The notes: generated by a model not told the origin, from the sequence alone. A DNA stretch of 64,000 bases from Stramonita haemastoma (GCA_030674155.1 CM060320.1:20756819-20820818); one strand, 5' to 3'. Numbered from the stretch's first letter, positions 1 through 11,768 are shown. Program-made: numbers and translations.

Positions 1-50
1 TGTGTATGTATGTGCGTGCGTGCGTGCGTGCGTGCGTGCGTGTGTGTGTA
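1..50. repeat. (TG)n/(CGTG)n microsatellite, cut by window edge
   Basis: The window opens inside an alternating purine-pyrimidine tract of TGTG, TGCG and TGTA units. Bases 51-430 after it are unique AT-rich sequence in which I see no gene or repeat. Confidence 0.9.
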
Positions 51-439
51 CTTTTCCATCCACGAAACCACATCGATATCTTTGTTCAACAGAAACCGCA
101 AAGGCGACCTGTGTAAGATTAGCTCGTAACAGCCCTGAAGTCCGCTGCGAGACCACTATACACACAGGAGATATTAATCAATAGAATTCTGTTCTGTCGT
201 CTTCTCTTAACCCATCTCTATCTTCTATTTCTTTTTGTTTCATTGTCCTTTTACTTTGCTTCTTTTGTTCCATTAAAAAAAAATCTTCCCGCTCCTTTGT
301 TTCTCTCTTTTTAAAAAATCTTATTTACTGATGTTAGTTGTTTCTGTTTTTGTCTTTCTTTTCGGAGGTAGTTGTGAAAATAAGATGAAGGCCAAAGAAA
401 GTAAAAACATTATTCTGGCAGTCACACAATCCCGTAATA

Positions 440-735
440 CTTCTTTCTTCTTCTTCTTCTTGTTCTTCTTCTTCTTCTTCTTCTTCTTCTTCTTCTTCTT
501 CTTCTTCTTCTTCCTGTTCTTCTTGTTGTTCTTCTTCTTCTTCTTGTTCTTGTTCGTCTTCTTCTTCTTCTTCTCTTCTTCTTCTTCTTCTTCTGTTCTT
601 CTTCTTCTTCTTCTTCTTCTTCTTCTCTTCTTCTTCTTCTTTCTTCTTCTTCTTCTTCTTCTTCTTCTTCTTCCTCCTCCTCCTCCTCCTCCTCCTCCTC
701 CTCCTCCTCCTCTTCCATCTTCTCCTCCTCCTTGT
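440..735. repeat. (TTC)n / (TCC)n polypyrimidine tract
   Basis: There are nearly 300 bases of TTC units with scattered G interruptions that turn into pure TCC units from about 673. All C and T lie on one strand, so this is a mirror-repeat type able to form triplex DNA. The apparent open frames through it (poly-Phe, poly-Ser, poly-Glu) are artefacts. Confidence 0.95.
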
Positions 736-899
736 AATGCCGGCCTGATTTATTGTAAGCTGCTGTGTGTAGGACAGAACACAGGCAAATGGGAGAAGTT
801 ATAAACTGCGAAAAGGAAACCGGATTAGATAGGGGAGGGTTAGATAAAATGAAATTGAATGTTGTGGAGTTTTGTCTTCGTTTTTCCCCGTCCCCACTG

Positions 900-1015
900 G
901 TAGTAGTTTATTTATTTTATTTATTTTATTCTTTTATATCGAGGATAATGGGATAAGCACTCATGTGCTTTTTTTTTTTTTGATCCAGTCCCCGTTGACA
1001 GCGCGAGCCATACAT
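900..1015 (-). mobile_element. SINE family A, 3' tail fragment
   Basis: It contains the shared block ATCGAGGATAATGGGATAAG followed by CACT..GTGCTTTTTT and CCAGTCCCCG. The same block recurs near 4.3, 10.6, 15.8, 34.8 and 39.7 kb, and in reverse complement near 45.5 and 49.3 kb. Read on the minus strand it ends in AAAT-type units, which fits a retroposed 3' end. From 1016 to 1800 I see CT-rich and unique sequence but no gene. Confidence 0.7.
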
Positions 1016-1802
1016 TTTAGAAATACGCGGACTGTTCCCGCTTGCTTAAAAACATCATGATGATGACGATAATCAGGAACGTCGTCATTGTTATTATTTT
1101 CTTCTTGTTGTTCATCATCGCTTCCGTAATAGCCATCATTACCTCCATCATCATTCCCTCCTCTTTTTTCTCCTCCTCCTTATTCTTCTTCTCCTCCTCC
1201 TCCTTTTTCTCTTTCTTCATTCGTCTATTCTGCACTTTTATTAAGCATAATTATTTTTTTTCTTCTCATGATTTCAGTACTTTTGGTGCCATGGCTACCA
1301 TAACTGTCACCATCAGTCATCTCTCGTACCTATATAGTTATCAGTACCAGCTGAGTTGGTGACGAAAGAAGAACGGTTAACCACCGCGCAACAATAACAC
1401 TGGTGATCATGATAAGAATCACAATATGGTTATGACGGCAATGTCTGGTAATTAATGGTTATGCAGTGTTAGGATTTTGATACCTTTGATGACCAAGACG
1501 CTGATGCTAATGCGTTTTCTCGTGTCATCAGTATTTGTAGGAACTTGGGAGTGTTACAAAATTTTCTCTCGATAGGCAACAGCCCCACAGAGCATTAAGA
1601 CATCATTGCAAATGTACAGTATAGGTGAGCAGTGTAACTGAAAAATGCACTTCTGTGAGCCCTACGTCGGTTAGGAATTACTGTTCCTCTGAAAACGTGA
1701 ACTGTATCGGTTGGAGTGCTTTACGAAAGATGTGTCTAGTGTGGTGGTTAACAGTATAATGGTGCTATCATTATTTTTTTTTATTACTTGTGGTCAAGCT
1801 AG

Positions 1803-2066
1803 TTTCTTTTTCTTTCTTTCTTGCTTGTTTTCTTTCTTTCTGTCTTTCTCTCTTTCTTTTTTTCTTTCTTTCTTGCTTGTTTTCTTTCTTTCTTTCTTTC
1901 GTTTTTTTTTTCTTTCTGTCTTTCTGTCTTTTCTTTCTTTCTTTCTTTCTTCTTCTTCTTCTTCTTCTTCTTCTTCTTCTTCTTCTTCTTCTTCTTCTTC
2001 TTCTTCTTCTTTCTTCTTTCTTCTTCTTCTTCTTCTTCTTCTTCTTCTTCTTCTTCTTCTTCTTCT
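1803..2066. repeat. (TTTC)n then (TTC)n polypyrimidine tract
   Basis: TTTC/TTGC/TGTC tetramers occupy 1803-1950 and pure TTC trimers 1950-2066. Long open frames here are low-complexity artefacts. The following 2090-2130 holds a short remnant (GGGCTATAAATAACATG) of dispersed repeat E. Confidence 0.95.
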
Positions 2067-2165
2067 CTGCATCTTCTTCCATGACTTGCCCTTCCTGGTC
2101 GTTAGGGCTATAAATAACATGAAATGAAATTCTTATTATTATTCTTCTGTGTGTATCTGGTTTGG

Positions 2166-2169
<4 letters not shown>

Positions 2170-2264
<95 letters not shown>

Positions 2265-2318
2265 CGTGTGTGTGTATGCGTGTGTGTGTGTGTGTATATG
2301 CGTGTTTGTGTGTATGCG

Positions 2319-2400
<82 letters not shown>

Positions 2401-2401
2401 G
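2170..2401. repeat. (TG)n microsatellite, ~230 bp
   Basis: Almost pure TG dinucleotides with a few TATGCG and TTTG interruptions around 2262-2325. Bases 2402-2965 are unique sequence with no gene I can support. Confidence 0.97.
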
Positions 2402-2969
2402 TTTGTTTGTTTGGGGGAGGGGGCAGTGGTGGTGATAATGATCGTATCAGTGGTGGTTTTCTTGTACTTACTGTTGAATAATTGATGCTTTTCAAGGACA
2501 TTTGTCCAAGTGGTATCGATTTTTTGGTCTGAAATTCGCAGAAAGCTGATTTCATCGGTAATCAGATTATGTATTGCTACAGTTATAATTCTGTACCTGA
2601 CTTACCTGGAAGTAATGTTTAAGGTTGCTCACTTTTTCACCTGACGATGTTACAAAATGTTGATCCCATTATATCTTTTGGCGACTTCTTCCACCACGTG
2701 TCATGGATAAACACTCCGTTTTTCTTCTTTTTTTTCTTATTATTTCTCTTTTTTTCTTTCCTTTTCAGCTTCTATATTTTCCAGTGCGGTGAGATGGAAT
2801 CGGCCATTTTTGTTCTTCCGAACGTAAGAAATGGTCCTGCTGCGCACGGGATGTGATATATCTTTTGGTTGGTTGTTTGTTTTTTTAGATTACAAGTATT
2901 GATTCAGCATGTTTGTTTATATATATATTCTTGCTGTCTACCCATGTTTTGTCCCATTAAGTATGAGAT

Positions 2970-3108
2970 CTGTGTGTGTGTGTGTGCGTGTGCATGTGTG
3001 TGTGCGTGCGTGCGTGTGTGCACGCACACACATATTACACACACATTGCACACACACATTACACACACACGCGCACACACACATTACACACACACGCGCG
3101 CGCGCACA

Positions 3109-3155
<47 letters not shown>

Positions 3156-3176
3156 GCGCGCACACACACACACACA
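2970..3176. repeat. (TG)n switching to (CA)n and (CG)n: inverted microsatellite
   Basis: A TG/TGCG tract (2970-3020) runs directly into CA/CACG tracts on the same strand, with GTGTGTGCACGCACAC at the turn near 3014-3029. The two arms are therefore self-complementary. A pure CG run follows at 3141-3160. Confidence 0.9.
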
Positions 3177-3290
3177 CATTAAAACGTTGCTACTGTTCTC
3201 TTACATATTAGTGTTAGCTCTATGACAGTCTTTACAGATCTCCACACACACACAGACATACACACAGACACAGACACACACACACACACA

Positions 3291-3365
<75 letters not shown>

Positions 3366-3407
3366 ACGCACCACACACACACACACGCACACACACACAC
3401 CACGCAC

Positions 3408-3496
<89 letters not shown>

Positions 3497-3580
3497 ATTA
3501 AAATGTCGATATTTTCACACTAACACGTGTTAGCTCTACTGATAGATAATCTTTACAGCTCTTTCCATTCTGTCTGAAAT
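3162..3580. repeat. Tandemly duplicated spacer around (CA)n
   Basis: A roughly 70-base segment (TTAAAACGTTG...TTAGCTCTATGACAGTCTTTACAG) at 3178-3240 recurs diverged at 3497-3562 (TTAAAATGTCG...TTAGCTCTACTGATAG..TCTTTACAG). The (CA)n tract at 3243-3494 separates the copies. Both copies immediately follow a CA tract, so the repeating unit is CA tract plus spacer. Confidence 0.75.
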
Positions 3581-3786
3581 GAACAGTAGCACTTTTCCAT
3601 CGAACTTTTCCATCCTCAATGATCAAAATAATACTCCTCAGTTTTCTATCGTGGCGCGAAGATTCTTGTTATAGGACTAAATATCTGGAGAATGATCATC
3701 GGCTCCTTCGGAATCAATCAGCCCAAGGGACAGGTCCTGAAAACATTCGGTGCAGTGCCCCAATGACACATCAGGGAGTTGAGGGA

Positions 3787-3859
3787 GGAGAGAGAGAGAG
3801 AGAGAGGGGGGGGGGGGGGGTAGAGGGATAGACAGAGAGAGAGGGGGAGAGAGAGAGTG

Positions 3860-3936
<77 letters not shown>
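3787..3936. repeat. (GA)n / G-run purine tract
   Basis: GA dinucleotides with a G-run at about 3807-3820. It forms the left flank of the SINE at 3966. Confidence 0.95.
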
Positions 3937-3937
<1 letters not shown>

Positions 3938-3965
3938 CTGCGCTGTGGTTGTGTCGTTCTCTAAG

Positions 3966-4510
3966 AAGGAAGGTGGCAGGACGGTGAAAATGTTTACCTG
4001 CCTAACAAGTAAACGGTGAAGTCCTGGGTTCAATTCCTAGCCTTGTTGCCCTTTCTTCCCAGTTTGCCGACAAAATGGAACTGAATATTAAAAGTCCTTC
4101 GGATGATACTATAAACCGAGGCCCCAGATGCGAATGCACGCAGAAGACCTTGCGCACACATTAAAAACCCGTTCGGCCTTTTGGAAGAGTTGGCCATTTC
4201 GTGCCCATAAGAACGGGGAGAGTTGTTTGGTTTTTTTAACACATGCACACAGGTGTCGTGTTAAGACACCACCCCATTCATTCATTTCATTCATTCATTT
4301 ATTCTTATATATCGAAGATAATGGAATAAGAACTCGTGTGGTTTTTTTACATCCAGTCCCCGTGTATATGCACTTTTGTCAATCTTGTCTTCTGTTCAAA
4401 GTCAGAATGTGGCTGGCTACGTAAATGCATGGGGGGGGGGGGGGGGGGGAGCACATACGCAAAAACCTCACTATTGGTGAATCCCAGAGCTCTAGCCGAG
4501 GAACGAAGAT
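3966..4510 (+). mobile_element. SINE family A, full-length, tRNA-derived head
   Basis: The head GGTGGCAGGACGGT...TTTACCTGCC resembles a tRNA 5' half with an A box, and GGGTTCAATTCC (4026-4037) is a good B box. The body (TTCTTCCCAGTTTG, TAAACCGAGGCC, CTTGCGCACACATTAAAAA, TTGGCCATTTCGTGCC) and the tail (GCTCTAGCCGAGGAACGAAG) match the copy at 57110-57530. Around 4285-4400 a minus-oriented tail fragment of the same superfamily is nested inside it. Its transcription would be by RNA polymerase III through the internal boxes. It encodes no protein. Confidence 0.8.
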
Positions 4511-4904
4511 TAAATGTCATTCTGTGATAAACGTGTGCAGGAACATACCAGGTGTCTTCTGTTTCCGCATGAATTATAACGATTGTAAGGAAAAGCAGTA
4601 ATCGAGGGTGTGGCGAGGGGCAGTACGTACGTACGTACACCTTGTTCCTTCGCTCTGATGAACAAGCACAAGACAAGAGGAGGGTCCGTTAGTGCAAGGT
4701 GATGGTCTGGTGGCGCCTGGCTGATTGATCGTCTGGCAGTATTCTACGATACATCAGCCAGTGCTTAAAGGGGTTGATTCACTGTCCGTCCGCAATGTTT
4801 CACAAGTAGGGCACCAGCTGATGCTAAAGGGGATTATTTACTGTCAGGCGTTTTTGTACGACAGTTGGTGACCAGAAATTTGAGCTACTCTTAAATCAGC
4901 AGCA

Positions 4905-5013
4905 GTAAAAAAAAAAAAATAATAAAATAAAATAAAATAAAAAAAAGACAGTCAACTATGATGTTAGATGACAGTCAACTATGATGTTAGATGACAGTCA
5001 ACTATGATGTTTC
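4905..5013. repeat. A-rich tract plus 23-bp minisatellite (about 3 copies)
   Basis: After an A-rich run of AAAAT units come about three near-perfect copies of a 23-base unit starting GACAGTCAACTATGATGTTA. Bases 4511-4904 before it are unique, with no gene seen. Confidence 0.9.
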
Positions 5014-5224
5014 TCTAGTCCGTTTGAGGTCAAAACCTACTTTATTCTACACAAGAGCCGATCAGAATCTGGAGGAAAAAAAGTCTGTTGAGGTGAACAG
5101 ACAAAGCTCCTCATGGGACCTACACCCATGACTTTCCACACACAGTCCCTGGCACTAATCAGTGCATTACTGCGGCTGGCCTGATTAAGTTAACTGATAA
5201 GTAAGCAACACATCGGAGCGTGTG

Positions 5225-5350
5225 CTTTTGGTTTGCTTTGTTTTTTTTACATACAGTGCACGTGTGTATGTGGTTTTGTAAATTTTGCCATCCGTTCCCA
5301 CTGGCACACAATAGCCTACTCTTTCGAGAAGCGGAACGGCACACTGAATG
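5225..5350 (-). mobile_element. SINE family A fragment
   Basis: Minus-oriented body and tail: ACATACAGTGCACGTGTG, GTTTTGTAAATTTTGCCA, CCGTTCCCACTGGCACACAA, then AGCGGAACGG. It matches the reverse complement of 45380-45480 and 49200-49290. Confidence 0.65.
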
Positions 5351-5479
5351 AGACGTTTGCGTGTATGGATGGATGGATGTTAACGAATACCTCACCATAT
5401 CGTTGGCAGCTGCACTTGGGCTTCAGAAGTTATTTCATCATTTTGAACTCACTTAACTGGGAAGATCGGGATGAAAAGA

Positions 5480-5740
5480 GAAAGACAGAGACAGACAGAG
5501 ACAGAGACACAGAGAGACACAGAGGGGGGGACAGACAGACCGCCAGACAGAGAGATGGGGAGAAAGGGGGAAATAAAAAGCTAGTGGTGGAAAAAGCAGT
5601 GGGGGGAGGGGGGTAAGTGGCGTCTGCAGGGTGGGGGTGGGGGGCTGAAAGTGAGAGCCATAACGGCAGGTTTCATGAGCTCATATTTCGTCACTTTGCT
5701 GCCCATAACTTACACACTTTTCTCCATTAGTGGCACGTCT
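5480..5740. repeat. (GACA)n and G-runs plus dispersed unit F, copy 1
   Basis: GACA/GAGACA repeats are followed by G-runs (5600-5645), then a core of about 80 bases beginning CCATAACGGCAGGTTTCATG. Similar cores, each with an adjoining G-run, occur at 8255, 10366 and 13165. Confidence 0.6.
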
Positions 5741-5818
5741 GGCTGGACTTCTCAAATTGTTAAAAAAAACCACCCAAACAAACAAACAAACAAAAAAGCC
5801 TGCACCTCTTAAAGCATT

Positions 5819-6162
<344 letters not shown>

Positions 6163-6237
6163 GTGTTTGCATTCATGCTGTTTCTCTTTTGAGCTGGTGT
6201 AGTTATTTGTATCAAAATTGTTTTAAGTCACGGTAGC

Positions 6238-6425
6238 CTACATTTCTCTGCGTGAAATTCGGACTGCTCTCCTCGGGGAGAGCGCGGCGTCACTGCAAAA
6301 TCAGCACCACCAATCCTTTTTAAAAAAAAGTATTTTCCTGACTGTATGTGCACTTCTTTCCCTGTCAGAGAGGATTTTCTACATAATTTTGCCAAGTTAC
6401 GTCCATTGTGTTGCTGTCATTCATG
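6238..6425 (-). mobile_element. SINE family D fragment
   Basis: GTGAAATTCGGACTGCTCTC, CGGGGAGAGCGC and TTTTGCCA align with the copies at 6733-6870 and 14640-15005. The strand was assigned by comparison with the tRNA-like head of the 14.9-kb copy. Confidence 0.6.
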
Positions 6426-6732
6426 AGAGCTTAACAATGCCCAGTCCTCGTGATACCACCAAGCAGAAGGGCCCTACACAATTGCGGAATTCTTTACCAC
6501 CTTACTTTGCTCTCGCATGATATTAAGAGAAAGTAGGTAGGTCTGGTCTAAAGCAGTTAGGATTTTGCACCCGTTTTTTCTTCTTTTTTTTTAATTTCTA
6601 GTTCTCTGGGATTGTGAAACTAATGTGAAAGTAAAATAGTTTAAAGCAATGAAGAAAAAACAACAGAAATAGTAAAATAAATAGGAAAATGATCCATTGT
6701 GACTACTTTTACTTTTTACTTTTACTCCACTT

Positions 6733-6872
6733 TTAAGTTGCGTGAAATTTGGGCTGCTCTCCCCAGAAAGAGCTTTTCTTTTCCTGTCTCCAACTGTATT
6801 TGTTTCCCTAAGAAAGTGGATGTTTTTCTACAGAAAATTGCCAGGGACAACTCTCTTGTGGCCGTGGGTTCT
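6733..6872 (-). mobile_element. SINE family D fragment
   Basis: GCGTGAAATTTGGGCTGCTC through TTGCCAGGGACAACTCTCTT and GTGGCCGTGGGTTC. It is the same family and orientation as the 14.6-kb copy. Bases 6873-8250 contain no gene, exon or long repeat I can support, apart from a short tail-like piece of family A near 7490-7560. Confidence 0.65.
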
Positions 6873-8169
6873 TATTGAAAGTATTGTATATTTAAACTTA
6901 AGACATTTTTTTTAAATTCACCTGAACGACGAGGGTCAAGTGCAATTTCATTCGTCCACAAGAGGTTAAATAGATGAATGACTGTCTTAACAAGGTAAAC
7001 TAATTCTGAACTGGAATTGGGAAGCAGGAAACATTCTTGAAATATGGAAAACAGTTTCATGTGTGTACACTGTAAGGTGAGGTAGTTCAACCCAAACATG
7101 ATCCAAGGTAGATTCTTTTTTCATGAGTTATTTTTGTAGATCGGTGTCGTTAATTCAATTAAGTTATACAACCTGTGATTTTTCAGCAGGCAAACCAAAA
7201 AGATAAAGAATGAGGTTTGTAGCTTCTTACAGGAAAAGACCATCGACTAGTATAAGTTGCTTCAAACCTGCAAAGTAAGATCTTTAGTTCTACCAGGAAT
7301 GTCAGAGAAATCTTTAACAAAATCATAGTAGTTTTGGCATAGGTCAAATGTGGTAACTGTTACTGATGCCAGCTAAGAACCCATGCCGACATAATGTGTT
7401 CTTATGCTTGAAATGTTATGGTGAGACTCTTCAGCCGTGACAAGCTCTTAGCATAACAACCCTCAATCTCTATCAGTGGAGAAAAATCCTCTGAAGTCGG
7501 AGTTTGGCTGCCTACGTGGCGAAGTATTTGAAAACAGTCATACACGTAACCTTCTCACCCAGGGTATAATTTATCTTGAGTAACCTCCAAGGTGTTAATC
7601 TAGGGAACGCAAACATAATACAATCCCTGTTCAGTGTCAGTAATTTTCTCAGATAACGCAAACAATACCTAGAGACGATAGCAATTTTTCTGGTATAAAA
7701 ATAAATATAAAAATTGTCTACAACAACAACAAAATTCTGCCGTGACCACTCCCACGCTCGTTAATTTTGTTTTAATTCCAAATCCGATAACTTCCGTGCC
7801 ACGAGACAGGGCTAAACACGTGACAAAGCCTCTCCTCCATAAATCTCCTCTTCTACACCGTGACAACACTTTCTATTAATTAAAGGGAAGTCTCCCTAAC
7901 CAGACCCACTCTGAGGTCAACAAAAGACCTGTTATCTGCTGACTTTATGCTGAAGTGGCCATGAAGCCGTTAGCGTTGACAGCCACGGTCGTTACAAGAC
8001 ATTGATGACTGTGGCCTGGTCACCGGAGACCATCATCGACATTGCTGCTATGTCAGGAAGATGATGGTTCGGGTGAAATGACGTCTTGCTTCATCCATCA
8101 GAACCTAGCTGGTCAGGGTGGGGTGGTTGGGAGGATGGGGGTGGGGTTGGAGCACAGGCAGTTAGTGAG

Positions 8170-8350
8170 GTGGGGGGTGGAGGATAAGCAGTTAGGGAGG
8201 GGGGGGGGTGAAGGATTAGCAGTTAGGGAGGAAGGCCCACATCCCAGGAGAGGTTAATAACGGAGAATTTACGAGCTGTTACTGGAACATTCCATGGGTT
8301 GTAATTTGCGCTCTTTTTACCGTTATGGGCGTTGATGGAGTTTTTATGAT
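8170..8350 (+). repeat. G-run plus dispersed unit F, copy 2
   Basis: A G-rich block near 8190-8210 is followed by a core (TTTACGAGCTGTTACTGGAAC...GCGCTCTTTTT) that aligns with 10372-10420. Confidence 0.55.
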
Positions 8351-8364
8351 CTGCATGCCCGTAT

Positions 8365-8505
8365 TCTGAGACCCTGTCTGCCTGTAAAATTGTATGCCTG
8401 TCTGCTTGTGAGCCTGTTTGTCTGTGAGCCTGTTTGCCTGTGAACCTGTCTGCATATGAGCCTGTTTGTGAGCCCGTCTGCCTGTGAGGCTGAACGATTT
8501 TTGTA
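8365..8505. repeat. Minisatellite of CCTGTNTGCCTGTGAG-type units
   Basis: Seven or so units of 16-20 bases, variants of GAGCCTGTTTGCCTGTGA. Confidence 0.8.
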
Positions 8506-8726
8506 CCAGTTGCCTGTCTTGTCGTTCTCTCGTTTTGTTTTGTTTTGATGTGATAATGTTGCGTCCTCTTTTTTCCCTGTTCTTCATTCTTTTCCAGTTT
8601 GTTGTTGGCCCCCATTACACCGCTCAGCTTCTGTCGGTGTTTCGATCTTTCTGTTTTCTGTATCCCTCTTTTGTTCCTTTGTGACTGAATGTCTGTCCAT
8701 CCATCTGTTTATCTCACTATGTGTGT

Positions 8727-8887
8727 GTTTGTCAGTCAGTCAGTCAGTCAGTCAGTCAGTCTGTCTGTATGTCTGTCTTTCTCTCTGTCTGTATGTCTGT
8801 CTGTCTTTCGCTCTGTCTGTATGTCTGTCTCTGTCTGTCTGTGTCTGTCTGTCTGTCTCTCTCTCTGTCTCTGTCTCTCTCTCTCTG
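8727..8887. repeat. (CAGT)n / (CTGT)n / (CT)n compound microsatellite
   Basis: CAGT tetramers pass into TGTCTGTATG units and then pure CT. Confidence 0.95.
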
Positions 8888-8982
8888 CACTCCAAAAGCA
8901 GATGTTCTATTTTTATTCTGTAGCCGAATAACTTGTCTTCGAGGTGCAAAAAAACAAAAAACAAAAAAACAAGAAAAAACTC

Positions 8983-9860
8983 TAATACATCTGCCTTTTC
9001 TAATGCAATACACTAACCGGTCGAAAATCATAGGACTGGTCAGAAAATTTGGTTTGACTGTTTTCATAAAAGCTCTACTGCAGATGTAACCATTATTTTT
9101 TGTCTGAATTTTGTATTTCAACCTGTCCTTAAAACAGTATCAGACGTGGTAGTGGTAGCCTCATCACACAAACCACACGTGACACGTCGACAAGACTATA
9201 CAGGGAAGACAGATAAAAAAGCAGAAGCAAAAACAAAACAGAGAGAAAGAAGGCAAACAGATAGAAGAGATGAGTAAAAACAAAAACCCATGAAAATAAT
9301 GGCAGGGTATAGAGTGTAACAATCTCGAAAGTTTTCTTCACCTACCCAAATTCGACTTCGCCTTCAAGTTCTGCTTGTTGCATTTTAATATGGCCTGCAT
9401 CTGAAAGCTTTAAGTGTCTTTCACATAATGTTGCTGAGGACAAAATGTGGATACATCTGTCTTTTCTAATGCAGTATATAACCAGTCAAAAATGATCGGA
9501 CTGGTAAGAAAATTGATTTGACTGCTTTGATAAAAGCTTTACTGCAGATGTAATTTTTTTTTCCTGAATTACATATTTCAACCTGTCCTTGAAACGATAG
9601 GGAGTGTGGTTGGGGCAGCCTCGTCACGCAAACCACACGTGACACGTTGAAGAGAGAACACGGGGTAGACAGGCAAAGAGACAGAGACAGACAGACAGAC
9701 AGACAGAAGAGAAGAGTACAAATAAAATAATGACAATGCATAAAGCGCAACAATGTCGAAAGTTTCGCTTTCTTTAACTACCCAACTATGTAAGCTGCCT
9801 TTAAGCTCTGTGTGCTGCATTTGAAAATGGCTCGCATCTGAAAGTTTAAACTTTCAGTCA
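8983..9860. repeat. ~460-bp tandem duplication
   Basis: Copy 1 (8983-9420) and copy 2 (9451-9860) share, in order, ATACATCTG(C/T)CTTTTCTAAT, ACTGGT(C/A)AGAAAAT, TTTCAACCTGTCCTT, AAACCACACGTGACACGT and GCATCTGAAAG. By eye they are near 80% identical. The middle of each is a GACA/GAAA-rich stretch of different length. I see no coding potential. Bases 9861-10100 are unique. Confidence 0.85.
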
Positions 9861-10099
9861 ACAAGAGCTCTTAAGCGCAAGAGGATTTCTCGTTTGGCTT
9901 TGAGGAGGATTATGAAATCTATAATAAGATGTTGCTGACTTTGAGAGTGGTGGTGGAGGAGGAGGAGGTGGAGGGAAGCGTTGGCGTGAGTGTTCATTAA
10001 CAAATGATTGAAACATTAAGCAGATGAGCTAGACCAATTACATTGCCATGGTAGGTACAATGACGTACAGCACGCTGGGTCTGTCACAAATGGCAGGTC

Positions 10100-10330
10100 G
10101 CAAGATGGGTTGAGATGGGGTGAGGTAGGGTGGGGTGGGGTGGGTTATGTGTGTTGTGGGGGGGGGGGGGGAATGGGCAGGGGAATGTTTGTGTGTGGGA
10201 TGTGTGTGTTTGTGTGTTGGTGTTGTGGTGTGTGTGTGCGTGCATTGGCGCGCGCGTGTGTTTATGTGTGTGTTGCTTATTCAACCTGTATGTGGTGGTG
10301 GGGGTGGGTAGGAGGGGGGTAAGAGAGAGA
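10100..10330. repeat. GGGGT-rich, (TG)n and G-run tract
   Basis: TGGGG/TGAGG pentamer-like units, a 14-base G-run near 10157, and TG/CG dinucleotides, ending in GA units. Confidence 0.9.
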
Positions 10331-10365
10331 GAGAAGGAGAAGGAAACATCAGGAAGGGATTCATC

Positions 10366-10527
10366 ATGACGGGTTTATGAGCTCTTACTGCAACATTTAA
10401 ACGCTCGTAATTTCCGCTCTTTTGCTCGTTACCCGCAAGTCTTGCTGCACTGATCGAGCTTTTGCAATCATCACACTGTCATTCTCTGATTTCCTCCATG
10501 CCCCTCCCCCCCCTCCTCAGTGGTGTG

Positions 10528-10583
<56 letters not shown>

Positions 10584-10683
10584 TTTATTCTTATATTTTG
10601 ATGATTATGAAATAAGCACTCGGTGCTTTTTTTTTTTATTTTACATCCTGTCCCATATGCAGTGTGTGGTGTGTGTGTGTGTG

Positions 10684-10723
<40 letters not shown>

Positions 10724-10985
10724 TGTGTGTGTGAGTGTGCGCGCGCGCGCGCGTGTGTGTTCCTTTCTCGTTCTGACAGTCACCCCACCCCTATATCACC
10801 ATCCACTTCTCCTTTCCTGCATATTCCTCACTTTTCTCTGTTTTTCTTCTGTCTTCTTGCGCACTGGCTTTTTTCTTAAAGTCTGTAGTCAGTCATTTTC
10901 CATTCAAAATGGATTGTCGGAGCAGAACGCATCACAGTAATTAATTCCATGCTCGTCTGCTTCACCCCTTGCATGCAAGGCCTGC
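10366..10985 (+). repeat. Dispersed unit F, copy 3, with internal (TG)n tracts and a nested SINE A fragment
   Basis: It opens with the core TTTATGAGCTCTTACTGCAA and closes with CACAGTAATTAATT..(C)TCGTCTG. The same opening and closing blocks bound 13165-14045. (TG)n lies at 10528-10581 and 10661-10755, and the minus-oriented SINE A tail block lies between them at 10585-10655. Confidence 0.6.
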
Positions 10986-11084
10986 TCACTTGTCTGGACA
11001 ATGCGCGTAAGAAAAGTAGGCCGTCTGTCAACCTGTTTTTCTGCTCCTGCTGCTGCTCCTGTTATTGTCCATATGATGGGACTG

Positions 11085-11185
11085 GGAGCTGAGTGGATAA
11101 ATAGAAGTAACTACGGGCTTTTTGGGTCGTGGGTTTGAATCTTTAACGGCTGCTGGTGGATTTAGGATGGGGATGTGTGCGATCT
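11085..11185 (+). mobile_element. tRNA-like SINE head
   Basis: GGGAGCTGAGTGGATAAATA resembles an A box region, and GGGTTTGAATC about 55 bases later resembles a B box. The rest of the SINE cannot be followed with confidence past about 11300. Confidence 0.45.
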
Positions 11186-11392
11186 CCAATATCAAGTTCT
11201 ATGCATGTCTGCTGTTGCGTTTCTTACCTCCCTGTCAGTGTATAAAGAATATATTGTAACCAAGTATACACGTTAACGATCCCCGATTTTCCTACCTTCG
11301 GTGGCTTGCAGACTTTAAAACACCTCTCCTGCATTCGAGGTTATGCAACTGGACAAATCTATCTCTGTGGATCCTTCGTTAGATATGACTTA

Positions 11393-11460
11393 GGTGACAG
11401 CCCCGATATGGCCTGTGTGGTCGGCAGGGCTATATACAACATGACTGGATTGGATTGGTT
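11393..11460 (+). mobile_element. Dispersed repeat E, (ATTGG)n-tailed
   Basis: GTGACAGCCCCGATATGGCC, TGGTCGGC and GGGCTAT..AACATG, then ATTGGATTGG units. The same block occurs at 17438 and 60575 (plus) and 18722 (minus). The short pentamer tail suggests the 3' end of a LINE or SINE. Confidence 0.75.
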
Positions 11461-11574
11461 AGATATGACCTAGACTGTTATGCAACGTTCAGTTTGCAAT
11501 GAAATTCCTGGGCGAGAAATGGAGAACAAAAATGAACGGTTAATCGTCTCGTTTTCTGTTATAACATTCCTGTA

Positions 11575-11660
11575 CGGGCATCAGTACTGCCTTGGTCAGC
11601 GCTATAGATGGTCAGCTGGAAGGTGATGGTTCAAATCTCACCAGAACTTCTTTAGTCTTT
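11575..11660 (+). mobile_element. Possible tRNA-like SINE head
   Basis: TGGTCAGCGCTATAGATGGT and ATGGTTCAAATCTC give a weak A/B-box pair. No body was identified. Confidence 0.3.
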
Positions 11661-11768
11661 GGGAGCGGGGTGTAGAGAGCATCTGTAAAAATATCTGTTG
11701 TGTTTAGCTGCAGTCTGCTGACTGTACTGGAATTTGCTCTTCGCTGCTGCACTATACCTTTGCCTTTC

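Noticed and set aside
331..804. Long open frames rich in Phe, Ser, Leu or Glu across (TTC)n/(TCC)n, and similar frames at 1711-2127, 38.0-38.4 and 58.4-59.1 kb
   Set aside because: They exist only because a trinucleotide run has no stop in any frame. Composition is homopolymeric and both strands are open.
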